Part shown: piece after piece, positions 5,729-12,219 of the stretch
Numbering within the stretch: position 1 is the first letter of the stretch
Layout: the number at the start of each line of letters is the position of its first letter
Notes under the pieces: generated by a model
Told to the model about the DNA's origin: nothing
Seen by the model: only the letters and a program-made list of their open reading frames with translations
The model's database searches: none
Assembly: GCA_003531115.1 (NCBI GenBank)
Contig: DQHT01000122.1
Coordinates: forward strand, 1,624-13,842
Reading direction: 5' to 3'
DNA length: 12,219 bases
Source: Bacteroidota bacterium
GTDB taxonomy: Bacteria; Bacteroidota; Bacteroidia; UBA8524
Made by a program: the position numbers and the translations under genes

Positions 5729-6142
5729 ATGAATAAATGGTTACGCAGCGGTTCGTGGAACATGGACGGCATTCTTTTTTTATTCCGCGCACTAACAGGA
5801 GCCACCATGGCTTTTGGTCACGGATTGGGGAAATTTCAGAAGCTTATGGCAGGGGGAGAAATAAAATTTTATTCCTTCCTGGGCATGGGACCGGAAATTT
5901 CATTGGTTCTTGCCGTTGGTGCCGAATTTTTTGCCGCCATCTTCCTGATCCTGGGATTATGGACACGCTTCAGCCTGGTCCCGCTCATTATTACCATGGG
6001 TGTAGCGGCTTTTGTGGTGCATAATGGCGACCCCTTTAATAAAATGGAAATGGCCCTGCTTTATTTTGCTTCCTACTTGCTCTTGTTGTTTACGGGTCCG
6101 GGTAAATATTCGCTCGACAGCCTCATCGCCTCCAAAAAGTAG
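5729..6142 (+). CDS. DoxX family membrane protein
   Basis: A 137-residue integral membrane protein with four predicted helices at about residues 13-35, 57-76, 81-98 and 107-122. Diagnostic DoxX features are the first-helix LFRALTGATMAFGHGLGKF (18-36), AVGAEFFAAIFLILGLWTRF (62-81), and HNGDPFNKMEMALLYF (98-113). Members are linked to quinol or thiosulfate oxidation (archaeal DoxD/DoxA) and to redox-stress membrane complexes in actinobacteria, but most, including this type, have no proven reaction. It lies 9 bp after the YciI-like gene and is probably co-transcribed with it. The nearby YceI and pirin genes fit a redox theme. Confidence 0.9.
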   Translation: MNKWLRSGSWNMDGILFLFRALTGATMAFGHGLGKFQKLMAGGEIKFYSFLGMGPEISLVLAVGAEFFAAIFLILGLWTRFSLVPLIITMGVAAFVVHNGDPFNKMEMALLYFASYLLLLFTGPGKYSLDSLIASKK

Positions 6143-6163
6143 GAGAGAGCTCAAATATTCCAA

Positions 6164-6171
6164 TACTTTTG
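6164..6171 (+). promoter_or_regulatory. Bacteroidota-type -7 box before the GT87 gene
   Basis: TACTTTTG fits TAnnTTTG exactly and lies 4 bp before the GTG at 6176. No convincing TTG -33 box is seen 17-23 bp upstream. The close spacing would give a leaderless or nearly leaderless message, which supports GTG 6176 as the start. Confidence 0.4.
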
Positions 6172-6175
6172 CAGG

Positions 6176-7360
6176 GTGTCGCGCCAGCTCGTTTACAAAT
6201 TCCTGTTTTGGATCCCTGCACTGCTGCTTTTGGAAGAGGCTTTACGCTATGCCGGCAGGCCGGGTGATTTTATTGGTTATGTAGCGGCAGGAGAATATGC
6301 GTTGCATGGAAAAGACCTCTACAGCCATTGGCTCAATACCTGGCCGCCTTTGTTTTCTGTGTTTTGTATCCCGATTTACTGGCTCGACAGTTTCTCCCCC
6401 TTCCTGGCCCGCGCGCTCTGGCAATTAGGGAGCTTATGGGCATTCTATCATACAGCAAAACGGATCCTGTTTCTGCTTTTTGACAAAAAACTCAGCTTTT
6501 ACCTCTGGCAACCCCTTTTTCTGCTGCCATTCCTGCTGTCGTTTAAATATTTGCTCGATAACCTGGCCAACATACAGATCAATATATTCATGTTGCTGCT
6601 CTGCGTGGAGGCAGTCTATCAGCTACAGACCAAAAAACGTCCTGTTTTGGCTGCCTTGTTTATGGCTTTAACCCTGTCATTAAAAGTATATACGCTCTTC
6701 TTTTTTGTCTGGTTTATCCTCATCCGGCAATGGAAAATGGTACTTTATACCCTTGTTTTTTGTGTCCTTTTAACGCTTCCTTGCTTCCTTGTTTATGGAA
6801 TGGATCAAACCCTGCTGTACTTCAGCCACTGGTGGACAGAAATCGCCCAGGCCTTTCCGATGATCCATCATAAAAACCAAAGCTTTTTTGCAGCTATTTG
6901 GCGGCTTACGGTTCCTGTCGACGCGGGTTTGGAGATTCCTACGCACCTTTTTCATTTAAGTATGGATGAAGCGAAAAAAGTGGTTTATCTGATCGTTCTT
7001 TTGGCCGGGGTTTATCCTGCCTGGTTGATCTGGAAAAAACCGGAGGGAGAAAAAAACCTCTTATTTGCCATGCCCCTCTTTCTGGCACTTATCCCGCTGC
7101 TTTCGCCCCTGGCCTGGAAAGCCTATTTTATCTTTTTGAGTCCGGCCTTATTTCAGCTCTCTTCTTTTTACCTGGATGGTTTATTGAGTAAATGGGAAAA
7201 AGGTGTTTTTTGGATTTCCTGCGCCTTGTTGATCCTCAGTTCCGAGATCTTTATCGGTCCATACCTTTCCGACCTGGCTGAGTTATTTTCCCTGATCACC
7301 CTCGGCGCCATCGGGATCGTTTTTCTTTCTGTGTACCGGCTTCATCGTCAATACACATAA
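6176..7360 (+). CDS. GT87-type polytopic membrane glycosyltransferase (DUF2029)
   Basis: A 394-residue polytopic membrane protein with roughly ten hydrophobic helices. The pattern fits the GT-C fold GT87 family, which transfers sugars from polyprenyl-phosphate donors onto lipid-linked glycans. Visible family marks are an early acidic residue in DFIGYVAAGEYALHGKDLY (Asp31, first outer loop), WPPLFSVFCIPIYWL (56-70), NIQINIFMLLL (132-142), LSLKVYTLFFFVWF (167-180) and HHKNQSFFAAIWRLT in the second half. The start is GTG 6176; the frame is closed upstream at 6140 by the DoxX stop and offers no ATG. It lies 33 bp after DoxX, with a -7-like box between them, so it probably has its own promoter. 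The RmlD-like gene follows after 18 bp, suggesting a shared glycan role. Acceptor and sugar are unknown. Confidence 0.8.
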   Translation: MSRQLVYKFLFWIPALLLLEEALRYAGRPGDFIGYVAAGEYALHGKDLYSHWLNTWPPLFSVFCIPIYWLDSFSPFLARALWQLGSLWAFYHTAKRILFLLFDKKLSFYLWQPLFLLPFLLSFKYLLDNLANIQINIFMLLLCVEAVYQLQTKKRPVLAALFMALTLSLKVYTLFFFVWFILIRQWKMVLYTLVFCVLLTLPCFLVYGMDQTLLYFSHWWTEIAQAFPMIHHKNQSFFAAIWRLTVPVDAGLEIPTHLFHLSMDEAKKVVYLIVLLAGVYPAWLIWKKPEGEKNLLFAMPLFLALIPLLSPLAWKAYFIFLSPALFQLSSFYLDGLLSKWEKGVFWISCALLILSSEIFIGPYLSDLAELFSLITLGAIGIVFLSVYRLHRQYT

Positions 7361-7378
7361 AACCCTTATTTTTCCGCC

Positions 7379-8290
7379 ATGAAAAAGGTTTTGATCACAG
7401 GCAGCAACGGTTTACTCGGACAAAAACTCAGCGACCTCTATCTCACGCTTCCCGATTGCAGCTTCCTGGCCACTGGTACCGGCATGAACAGGCATCCTGC
7501 GGGTGACAAGGTTCCCTACCAAACGCTTGATATACGGGATGCCAAAGCAGTGATGGACCTTTTTATGGAATTTCGTCCCGACTGCGTTATCCATACCGCA
7601 GCCATGACCAATGTGGACCAGTGCGAATCCGAAAAAGAAGCCTGCTGGGATTTAAATGTGCATGCTGTTGCATCCATCGTCGATGCCTGCAATACAGTGA
7701 ATGCCCACCTCATCCACCTGTCGACCGATTTTATTTTTGACGGAAAAGCAGGCCCGTATAGTGAAACCGCCATGCCCAATCCGATCAGCTACTACGGCGA
7801 ATCCAAACTGGCAGGGGAGAAACTGGTTCAGGAAAAAGCGCAAAATTGGGCGATCGTTAGAACCGTTCTGGTGTATGGCATAGTAAACGACATGAGCCGG
7901 AGCAATATCGTGCTGTGGGCCAAAGGAGCCTTAGAAGCGGGTAAGGCAATCAACGTGGTGACCGACCAGTTTCGCTCCCCAACCCTGGCCGAAGATCTGG
8001 CCATGGGCTGCCGTCTCATTGAAAAACAGAAAGCCAGAGGGATCTACCACATTTCAGGGAAAGATTTTATGTCGGTTTATGAACTTGTAGAACGAGTGGC
8101 CATATTCTGGAATCTTCCTATGGATAATGTGAATCCCAGCGACTCCTCGGGCATCAACCAGCCGGCTAAACGTCCCCCGATAACAGGATTTATCATCGAC
8201 AAAGCCATTCGCGAACTGGGTTATGCACCCCATAGTTTTGAAGAGGGAATGGGCCTTTTATCGGATCAGTTGCGTGATAGCTCAAAATGA
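7379..8290 (+). CDS. RmlD-like NAD(P)-dependent sugar-nucleotide reductase
   Basis: A 303-residue extended short-chain dehydrogenase of the RmlD substrate-binding family, related to dTDP-4-dehydrorhamnose reductase. Visible are the Rossmann GSNGLLG (residues 8-14), Asp51-Ile-Arg after strand 3, AAMTNVDQCE (74-83), HLSTDFIFDG (113-122, with the active-site Ser/Thr), and the Tyr139-x3-Lys143 catalytic pair in YYGESKLAGE. The C-terminal RPPITGFIID...LGYAP matches the sugar-binding end. It is cytosolic. An ATG start at 7379 is supported by MKKVLITGSNG, with TATTTTTC (one mismatch to a -7 box) 5 bp upstream. The true product could be dTDP-rhamnose or another deoxysugar; without rmlA, B or C nearby the substrate is not settled. 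Confidence 0.87.
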   Translation: MKKVLITGSNGLLGQKLSDLYLTLPDCSFLATGTGMNRHPAGDKVPYQTLDIRDAKAVMDLFMEFRPDCVIHTAAMTNVDQCESEKEACWDLNVHAVASIVDACNTVNAHLIHLSTDFIFDGKAGPYSETAMPNPISYYGESKLAGEKLVQEKAQNWAIVRTVLVYGIVNDMSRSNIVLWAKGALEAGKAINVVTDQFRSPTLAEDLAMGCRLIEKQKARGIYHISGKDFMSVYELVERVAIFWNLPMDNVNPSDSSGINQPAKRPPITGFIIDKAIRELGYAPHSFEEGMGLLSDQLRDSSK

Positions 8291-8304
8291 TCATCCGCTC
8301 AGGG

Positions 8305-9621
8305 TTATTTCGCATCTTTAACAACAAAACGAATCACCCTGTTTATCATTTCCTGAGAAACAGGCGCATAATGCGCGTATTGTGCGGGACCCTTTTGCCC
8401 TTCGCTTGCAAAAAATCCGTGACTTAAGCCAGGGTAAGAGGCGAAGTAGGTTCGTTTTCTCTTTTTCAATGCATTTTGCCAGCGAACATATTCCCCGTAT
8501 GGAACCTGATAATCGTCTTCAGCCTGCAGGATAAGCGCATAACCGGGGTATTTTTTCAAACTGTCCACTGCATTATAATTCAGGATATCCATCCAATACC
8601 AGGCATTAAGCTGAAGGGGGAGCCAGTTTGATTCACTCTCCAGACTAAAATCGGGCGACCTTAAATAAGCGACCTCATCACGAACCTCATGGAGTCCCCG
8701 GTAATAAGTGCCGCTGCTGTCGAGGGCATTGAGGTATTCCAATTGGTAAAGAACCAGACTGTCAAGGGGTTGCACCGGGGCTGCGGCGAGAATTATTCCT
8801 CTGAGCCGGTCATTTTCCAAAGCTACCCTGGGAGCAAGCAGGGCTCCTAAACTATGCCCGAATAAAAAGATACGTGTTGAGTCGATCTTCGGATGGTACA
8901 TGAGGGTGTCGATGGCCGCATGAAGGTCATCCAGGTATTCTTCTTTTACAGTCAGTTGCTCACTGTTTTCCGCACTTTCCAATCCATATACATAGGTGCG
9001 TTTATGGTACCGGTATACGGCAATTCCCCGGGAGGCAAGTCCATTGGCAATATCACGAAAAACGCGGTTGGGCCCCAGTTTTTCGTCCATATCATTGGGA
9101 CCAGAGCCGTGCGAGAGAATAAGCAGAGGAAACGGCCCCTTGCCTTCGGGCACACATAATTTTCCGGGAAGACTAAACTTTCCGCTATGTAAGGTGAATG
9201 CTGATTCGGAAAAACGCGAAGTATCGGCGTAAGCAGGAATTTTATACGGGGATTTATCGCTTGGCGCCACAAAAAAGAAGCCTTCTATTCCTCCTCCCGG
9301 TGTAAAACTTATTTTCAGGTCGATGGGACCCTTGGCAAATACCAGTCCGATATACAGGGTGGGGACTTCATAAAGGTAAGCCTGGGTATCCAGATAATTA
9401 CCAAGTTGCAGGCCCAGTTCAACCTGCCTCCAGATGGAAGCCAGATCAGCAGGACTGATCTTTGTCTGCACCGAGGTATCCAGGTAAGAAAAAGCCTTGT
9501 CACCGTCTTTTTCGATCAGTGCCTCAAGCAATCCAAAACCATTTTGAACCGCAGTTTCTTCTGACTGTGCCTGCATATTCAGGCCACAAAAGAAAAATAC
9601 GAACAAGAGTAGCAGCCTCAT
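8305..9621 (-). CDS. Exported alpha/beta hydrolase with N-terminal DUF3887-like domain
   Basis: A 438-residue exported serine hydrolase. A signal peptide (about 1-19, ending MQAQ) precedes a helical N-terminal domain (about 22-120) resembling DUF3887, then an alpha/beta hydrolase core from about 140. LILSHGSGPND (167-177) supplies the oxyanion-hole region, GHSLG (255-259) the nucleophile Ser257, QAEDDYQVP (366-374) the acid (Asp369 or Asp370), and LSHGFF (399-404) the base His401. This is the peptidase S9/dienelactone hydrolase type; likely substrates are esters or small peptides in the periplasm, but specificity cannot be read. Its ATG overlaps the TGA of the phosphoribosyltransferase by four bases (ATGA), implying translational coupling. 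Its stop is 14 bp from the convergent RmlD-like gene, with no clear terminator between. Confidence 0.85.
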   Translation of the reverse strand: MRLLLLFVFFFCGLNMQAQSEETAVQNGFGLLEALIEKDGDKAFSYLDTSVQTKISPADLASIWRQVELGLQLGNYLDTQAYLYEVPTLYIGLVFAKGPIDLKISFTPGGGIEGFFFVAPSDKSPYKIPAYADTSRFSESAFTLHSGKFSLPGKLCVPEGKGPFPLLILSHGSGPNDMDEKLGPNRVFRDIANGLASRGIAVYRYHKRTYVYGLESAENSEQLTVKEEYLDDLHAAIDTLMYHPKIDSTRIFLFGHSLGALLAPRVALENDRLRGIILAAAPVQPLDSLVLYQLEYLNALDSSGTYYRGLHEVRDEVAYLRSPDFSLESESNWLPLQLNAWYWMDILNYNAVDSLKKYPGYALILQAEDDYQVPYGEYVRWQNALKKRKRTYFASYPGLSHGFFASEGQKGPAQYAHYAPVSQEMINRVIRFVVKDAK

Positions 9622-10109
9622 TGCAACTCCAGGGAATAGCCTTTTTTGCCTATAGAAAAGTTCAGGTGCTCCTGCAGGGTAGTGGCCATGGATATGCCTA
9701 CAAAATCAGCAGCGATCGGAAAGTTTTTATGGTTCCGGTCGGCCAGTACCGCTGTACGGATCAGGCTGCTTCCTTCCCGTATAAAGGCAGAAACGGCATA
9801 GACCATGGTTTTACCGGTATTTAATACATCATCCACTATGAGCACAGGTTTGTCGCGTAAAATGGCATCACCCTGCTTTAAATGAGTTCCTGCGGCGCTG
9901 GGTTGTTGTTTATCGATCTGAATTTCGACCAAAATGCAGTTTATGGGACTGATCGCCTGAAGTTCCCGACACAGGATCTTTGCAAGTTCGTAACCATTCC
10001 CGTTGATACCAGCAATCACCAGCTCTTTTTCTTCAAGAAATGACTCATAGATCTGGAAAGCCAGTCGATGTATTTTTTTTTGTATTTGATCGTTATTTAG
10101 TACTAGCAT
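9618..10109 (-). CDS. Phosphoribosyltransferase, PyrR-like type I
   Basis: A 163-residue cytosolic type I phosphoribosyltransferase. The PRPP-binding loop VLIVDDVLNTGKT (residues 89-101, Asp93-Asp94) is intact, as is the pyrophosphate-side loop GINGNGYELA (34-43). The C-terminal LADRNHKNFPIAADFVG (122-138) is close to the LVDRGHRELPIRADYVG type of PyrR, the uracil phosphoribosyltransferase/pyr attenuation protein. It is slightly shorter than typical PyrR (about 180), and no pyr gene is nearby, so RNA-binding attenuation cannot be assumed; salvage of a pyrimidine or purine base is the safer role. ATG at 10109 starts MLVLNNDQI. It is first in a two-gene unit, overlapping the exported hydrolase by 4 bp, and diverges from the transporter gene across 82 bp. 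Confidence 0.85.
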   Translation of the reverse strand: MLVLNNDQIQKKIHRLAFQIYESFLEEKELVIAGINGNGYELAKILCRELQAISPINCILVEIQIDKQQPSAAGTHLKQGDAILRDKPVLIVDDVLNTGKTMVYAVSAFIREGSSLIRTAVLADRNHKNFPIAADFVGISMATTLQEHLNFSIGKKGYSLELQ

Positions 10110-10191
10110 GGGCGCAAATTCCCTTCAATATTAATAAAGTGGAGGCAATGGATTTGATTTTTGAAAAAAGAATTGCATTTTCCCTCGCGAA
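10110..10191. other. Divergent intergenic region, presumed promoters
   Basis: These 82 bp separate the minus-strand phosphoribosyltransferase from the plus-strand transporter and must hold both promoters unless these lie inside genes. On the minus strand TAATATTG (one mismatch to TAnnTTTG) lies about 19 bp before the ATG. On the plus strand TTTTTG near 10158 could be a -33 box, but no good -7 box follows. No operator palindrome is clear. Confidence 0.35.
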
Positions 10192-11871
10192 ATGACGACC
10201 AATCAAGATTCCTGGGGAACCCGGGTAGGATTAATCCTCGCCATGGCGGGAAATGCCGTGGGGCTGGGTAACTTTCTCCGTTTTCCGGTTCAGGCGGTGC
10301 AAAATGGGGGCGGTGCTTTTATCATCCCTTATCTCGTATGTTTTTTATTGATGGGTATACCCCTCTTGTGGGTGGAATGGTCGATGGGCCGCTTAGGCGG
10401 AAGCCGCGGACATCATAGCACGCCTTTTATCATGGAGACTATGGACAAGCGCCGATTCTGGAAATACCTCGGCGTGTTTGGCATCTTTACGAATATTGTG
10501 GTGGCAGCTTATTACTGCTATATCGAATCCTGGACCATGTCGTGGGTATACCATACCATTGTTGGCACCTTTGACGGAAAAACCCAGACCGAAGTAGCCG
10601 GTTTTTTTGCGCATTATGTGGATCTCGATACTTCAACCACAGGAATTCCCTATGAACCGGTTGTGTTTTACATTTTATGCCTTGCCCTGAATACCTATAT
10701 CCTGAGCAAAGGACTCTCAGGGGGTATCGAAAAGGTGGCGAAGATCGGAATGCCTTTGCTCATCATTTTCGGGGTGTTTCTGGCTTATAAAGGAATAACC
10801 CTGACTGCAGGAGAAGATGGGGCGGTATTTGACGGAACACTGGGGCTCAATTTCCTCTGGGAACCCCAATTTGATAGTTTAACGAATTTAAATGTGTGGC
10901 TGGCAGCAGCCGGACAGATCTTTTTTACCCTCTCCGTGGGGATGGGAACCGTACATTGTTATGCGGCTTATGTGAAGAAGAAGGACGATATCGCCCTGAA
11001 TGCCATGACAGCAGGATGGACCAATGAATTTGTGGAAGTACTTCTCGGCGCATCTATCCTCATCCCGATCTCGGTGGGGTATCTGGGTATCGAAAAGGTG
11101 GTCGAGTTAACTTCGTCAGGCGGATTGGGACTCGGATTTAAAACCATGCCTTACCTCTTTGAACAGTGGGGCGATGTGATCGGTACCATGGCGGGAATAG
11201 CCTTCTTTGGCCTCCTGTTTTTTGCAGGGATCACCTCTTCGCTGGCCATGGGTTCTCCGTGGATAGGTTTTATGAAGGATGAGTTTAAACTTTCTCAGTT
11301 TAGCGCCAGTTGGTCGTTCGGACTGGTGGTTTTGGCATTGGGAATGCCAACTGTTTTCCTCTTTAATTATGGCGTATTTGATGAATACGACTATTGGGTA
11401 GGAACGGTTGCGCTGGTCGTTTTTGCTTTAACAGAAATTATTTTGTTCTCCTGGGTATTCGGGCTCGACAAAGGCTGGAAAGAGATTACCAGTGGTGCTG
11501 ATATGCGGGTGCCGCGTATTTACCGCTATATCATAAAATGGGTAACGCCAATTATGCTAATTGTTGTATTTCTTGGTTCGCTCATAACCCCGCAGGGTGG
11601 CGATTGGGCGGCGTCCTTTTATTCATTGATAGAAGGGAATGGATGGATATTCAGTGATCAGGCCATCATCGCTAAATTACAGAATCAGGATATTTATGCC
11701 AGTCTGGACCTGGCAATAAACACCGGGAATACCGAACAAATAACGTTTTTAAAGGATAAGCTTGGCTTTGTAAATGGGAGCAGATTGTTTCTGCTCGTGA
11801 TTTATCTGCTTATTTGCGGGATCGTTTATAAGGCGTATAGCAATAGAAAAAAAGAAGGGAGACGTATATAA
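10192..11871 (+). CDS. LeuT-type sodium-coupled amino-acid transporter (NSS/SNF family)
   Basis: A 559-residue inner-membrane symporter with 12 helices, strongly LeuT-like; as I recall Aquifex LeuT, the N-terminus aligns in the same numbering. WGTRVGLILAMAGNAVGLGNFLRFP (8-32) carries Gly20, Ala22, Val23 and Asn27 of the two sodium sites and Arg30 of the outer gate. Val104 and Tyr108 in TM3 line the substrate pocket. The TM6 motif GQIFFTLSVGMG (241-252) keeps Phe, Thr and Ser, with Met251 where LeuT has Phe259. Asn278 and FAGITSS (344-350) supply further sodium ligands; Met353 replaces LeuT Ile359. These point to a hydrophobic amino-acid substrate with a somewhat altered pocket. The segment between TM11 and TM12 (about 466-528) is much longer than in LeuT. 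The TAA overlaps the ATG of a small membrane protein. Confidence 0.93.
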   Translation: MTTNQDSWGTRVGLILAMAGNAVGLGNFLRFPVQAVQNGGGAFIIPYLVCFLLMGIPLLWVEWSMGRLGGSRGHHSTPFIMETMDKRRFWKYLGVFGIFTNIVVAAYYCYIESWTMSWVYHTIVGTFDGKTQTEVAGFFAHYVDLDTSTTGIPYEPVVFYILCLALNTYILSKGLSGGIEKVAKIGMPLLIIFGVFLAYKGITLTAGEDGAVFDGTLGLNFLWEPQFDSLTNLNVWLAAAGQIFFTLSVGMGTVHCYAAYVKKKDDIALNAMTAGWTNEFVEVLLGASILIPISVGYLGIEKVVELTSSGGLGLGFKTMPYLFEQWGDVIGTMAGIAFFGLLFFAGITSSLAMGSPWIGFMKDEFKLSQFSASWSFGLVVLALGMPTVFLFNYGVFDEYDYWVGTVALVVFALTEIILFSWVFGLDKGWKEITSGADMRVPRIYRYIIKWVTPIMLIVVFLGSLITPQGGDWAASFYSLIEGNGWIFSDQAIIAKLQNQDIYASLDLAINTGNTEQITFLKDKLGFVNGSRLFLLVIYLLICGIVYKAYSNRKKEGRRI

Positions 11872-12002
11872 TGACATCAAGTGCTTTGATAATGATGGTG
11901 AGTGCCTCTGCGGTGATCCTGTCTTTAACGTCTTATTTTTTCTACCGTGTACTACGTACGCCAAAACGAAAAGAGCCGGACAGCTATTCTGAAAACGATT
12001 AA
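11871..12002 (+). CDS. MetS-like small subunit of the NSS transporter (43 aa)
   Basis: A 43-residue protein: MTSSALIMMVSASAVIL, then SLTSYFFYRVLRT and a basic then acidic hydrophilic tail (PKRKEPDSYSEND). It has one transmembrane helix at about residues 5-28, with the positive Arg/Lys cluster right after it, so the tail should face the cytosol. Its ATG shares one base with the transporter stop (TAATG at 11869-11873), indicating translational coupling. Corynebacterium glutamicum MetS, a small helix protein next to the NSS transporter MetP and required for methionine and alanine uptake, has the same size class, position and N-terminal M-(S/T)-x-SAI-x-MM style. That makes an auxiliary subunit the best call. 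The homology is judged by eye. Confidence 0.75.
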   Translation: MTSSALIMMVSASAVILSLTSYFFYRVLRTPKRKEPDSYSEND

Positions 12003-12070
12003 TTTATTCGCTGAATGATTACGTTTTATCAAAAATAAAAAGCAAATTCGTACTCGGGAGATAAAACAAA

Positions 12071-12219
12071 ATGGCAAAGAGTACAACTGGTTCGGGCAAA
12101 AGACGCCTTTCTGCATATGATAAACATGTAAAACGACAAAAGCAGATAAAGTGGGCTTTCTATTTTGGCCTTGGCTTAATTCTTCTGGTACTTATTGTAT
12201 TAATCATATTGAGCGAATA
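12071..12219 (+). CDS. Small basic single-helix membrane protein, reaching the window edge
   Basis: Unrecognised. ATG at 12071 opens 49 codons that run to the window end; the last two bases are TA, so the next codon is either a stop or Tyr. The first 28 residues are strongly basic (about ten Lys/Arg, such as GKRRL and KRQKQIKW) and hydrophilic, and residues about 29-47 form one hydrophobic helix (FYFGLGLILLVLIVLIIL). By the positive-inside rule the N-terminus is cytosolic. It starts 68 bp after the MetS-like gene on the same strand; that gap shows TACGTTTT (one mismatch to a -7 box) near 12020 but no terminator. It could be a short complete protein or the N-terminus of a longer one. Confidence 0.55.
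   Translation, partial: MAKSTTGSGKRRLSAYDKHVKRQKQIKWAFYFGLGLILLVLIVLIILSE

Noticed and set aside
8287..8294. ATGATCAT palindrome at the convergent end of the RmlD-like gene
   Set aside because: Eight bases, no loop and no T-run; it is too small to be a terminator or operator call.
9462..9824. 120-codon plus-strand frame across the hydrolase/phosphoribosyltransferase junction
   Set aside because: It is antisense to two genes with intact catalytic motifs and an ATGA overlap, and shows no domain of its own.

Overview
The window looks like chromosomal DNA from a member of the Bacteroidota; class and order cannot be resolved. The evidence is indirect. Cys+1 lipoproteins carry charged residues right after the lipidated cysteine, as surface lipoproteins of this phylum do. 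Obvious Shine-Dalgarno sites are scarce. A few AT-rich boxes resemble the phylum's TAnnTTTG -7 element and sit just before start codons. Gene content (YceI, DoxX, pirin, GT87, LeuT-type transporter) fits but is not diagnostic.

Left part (96-3864): a divergent two-gene module is present twice in tandem. Each copy has a minus-strand 226-residue exported protein that looks like a small outer-membrane beta-barrel, and a plus-strand 381-382 residue lipoprotein starting with GTG. The two genes of each pair are separated by a 38-bp spacer (counted from the ATG of the minus-strand gene) that carries the same 15-bp sequence at the same position. Gene lengths, order and spacing are conserved while the proteins have diverged (about 56% identity for the small protein by hand count). 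I recognise no named family for either protein, so this is the best candidate here for an undescribed system.

Middle (3918-6142): pirin, YceI, a small YciI/muconolactone-isomerase-like protein and DoxX lie on the plus strand. A clear rho-independent terminator splits them after YceI. The 177-bp pirin-YceI gap is unusual: two different 7-bp tandem repeats, one 8-bp tandem repeat and a 58-nt imperfect hairpin are packed together. The first repeat array encodes the last residues and stop codon of pirin; the last one ends 7 bp before the YceI start.

Right part (6176-12219): a GT87-type membrane glycosyltransferase and an RmlD-like sugar-nucleotide reductase run on the plus strand. Convergent to them is a minus-strand pair with a 4-bp ATGA overlap, a PyrR-like phosphoribosyltransferase followed by an exported alpha/beta hydrolase. 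Divergent from that pair is a LeuT-type sodium-coupled amino-acid transporter whose stop codon overlaps the start of a 43-residue single-helix protein resembling the MetS small subunit of NSS transporters. The window ends inside, or at the stop codon of, another small basic single-helix membrane protein.

No tRNA, rRNA, transposase, CRISPR array or phage gene was seen. No gene-free stretch exceeds 300 bp; the largest is 4641-4817.
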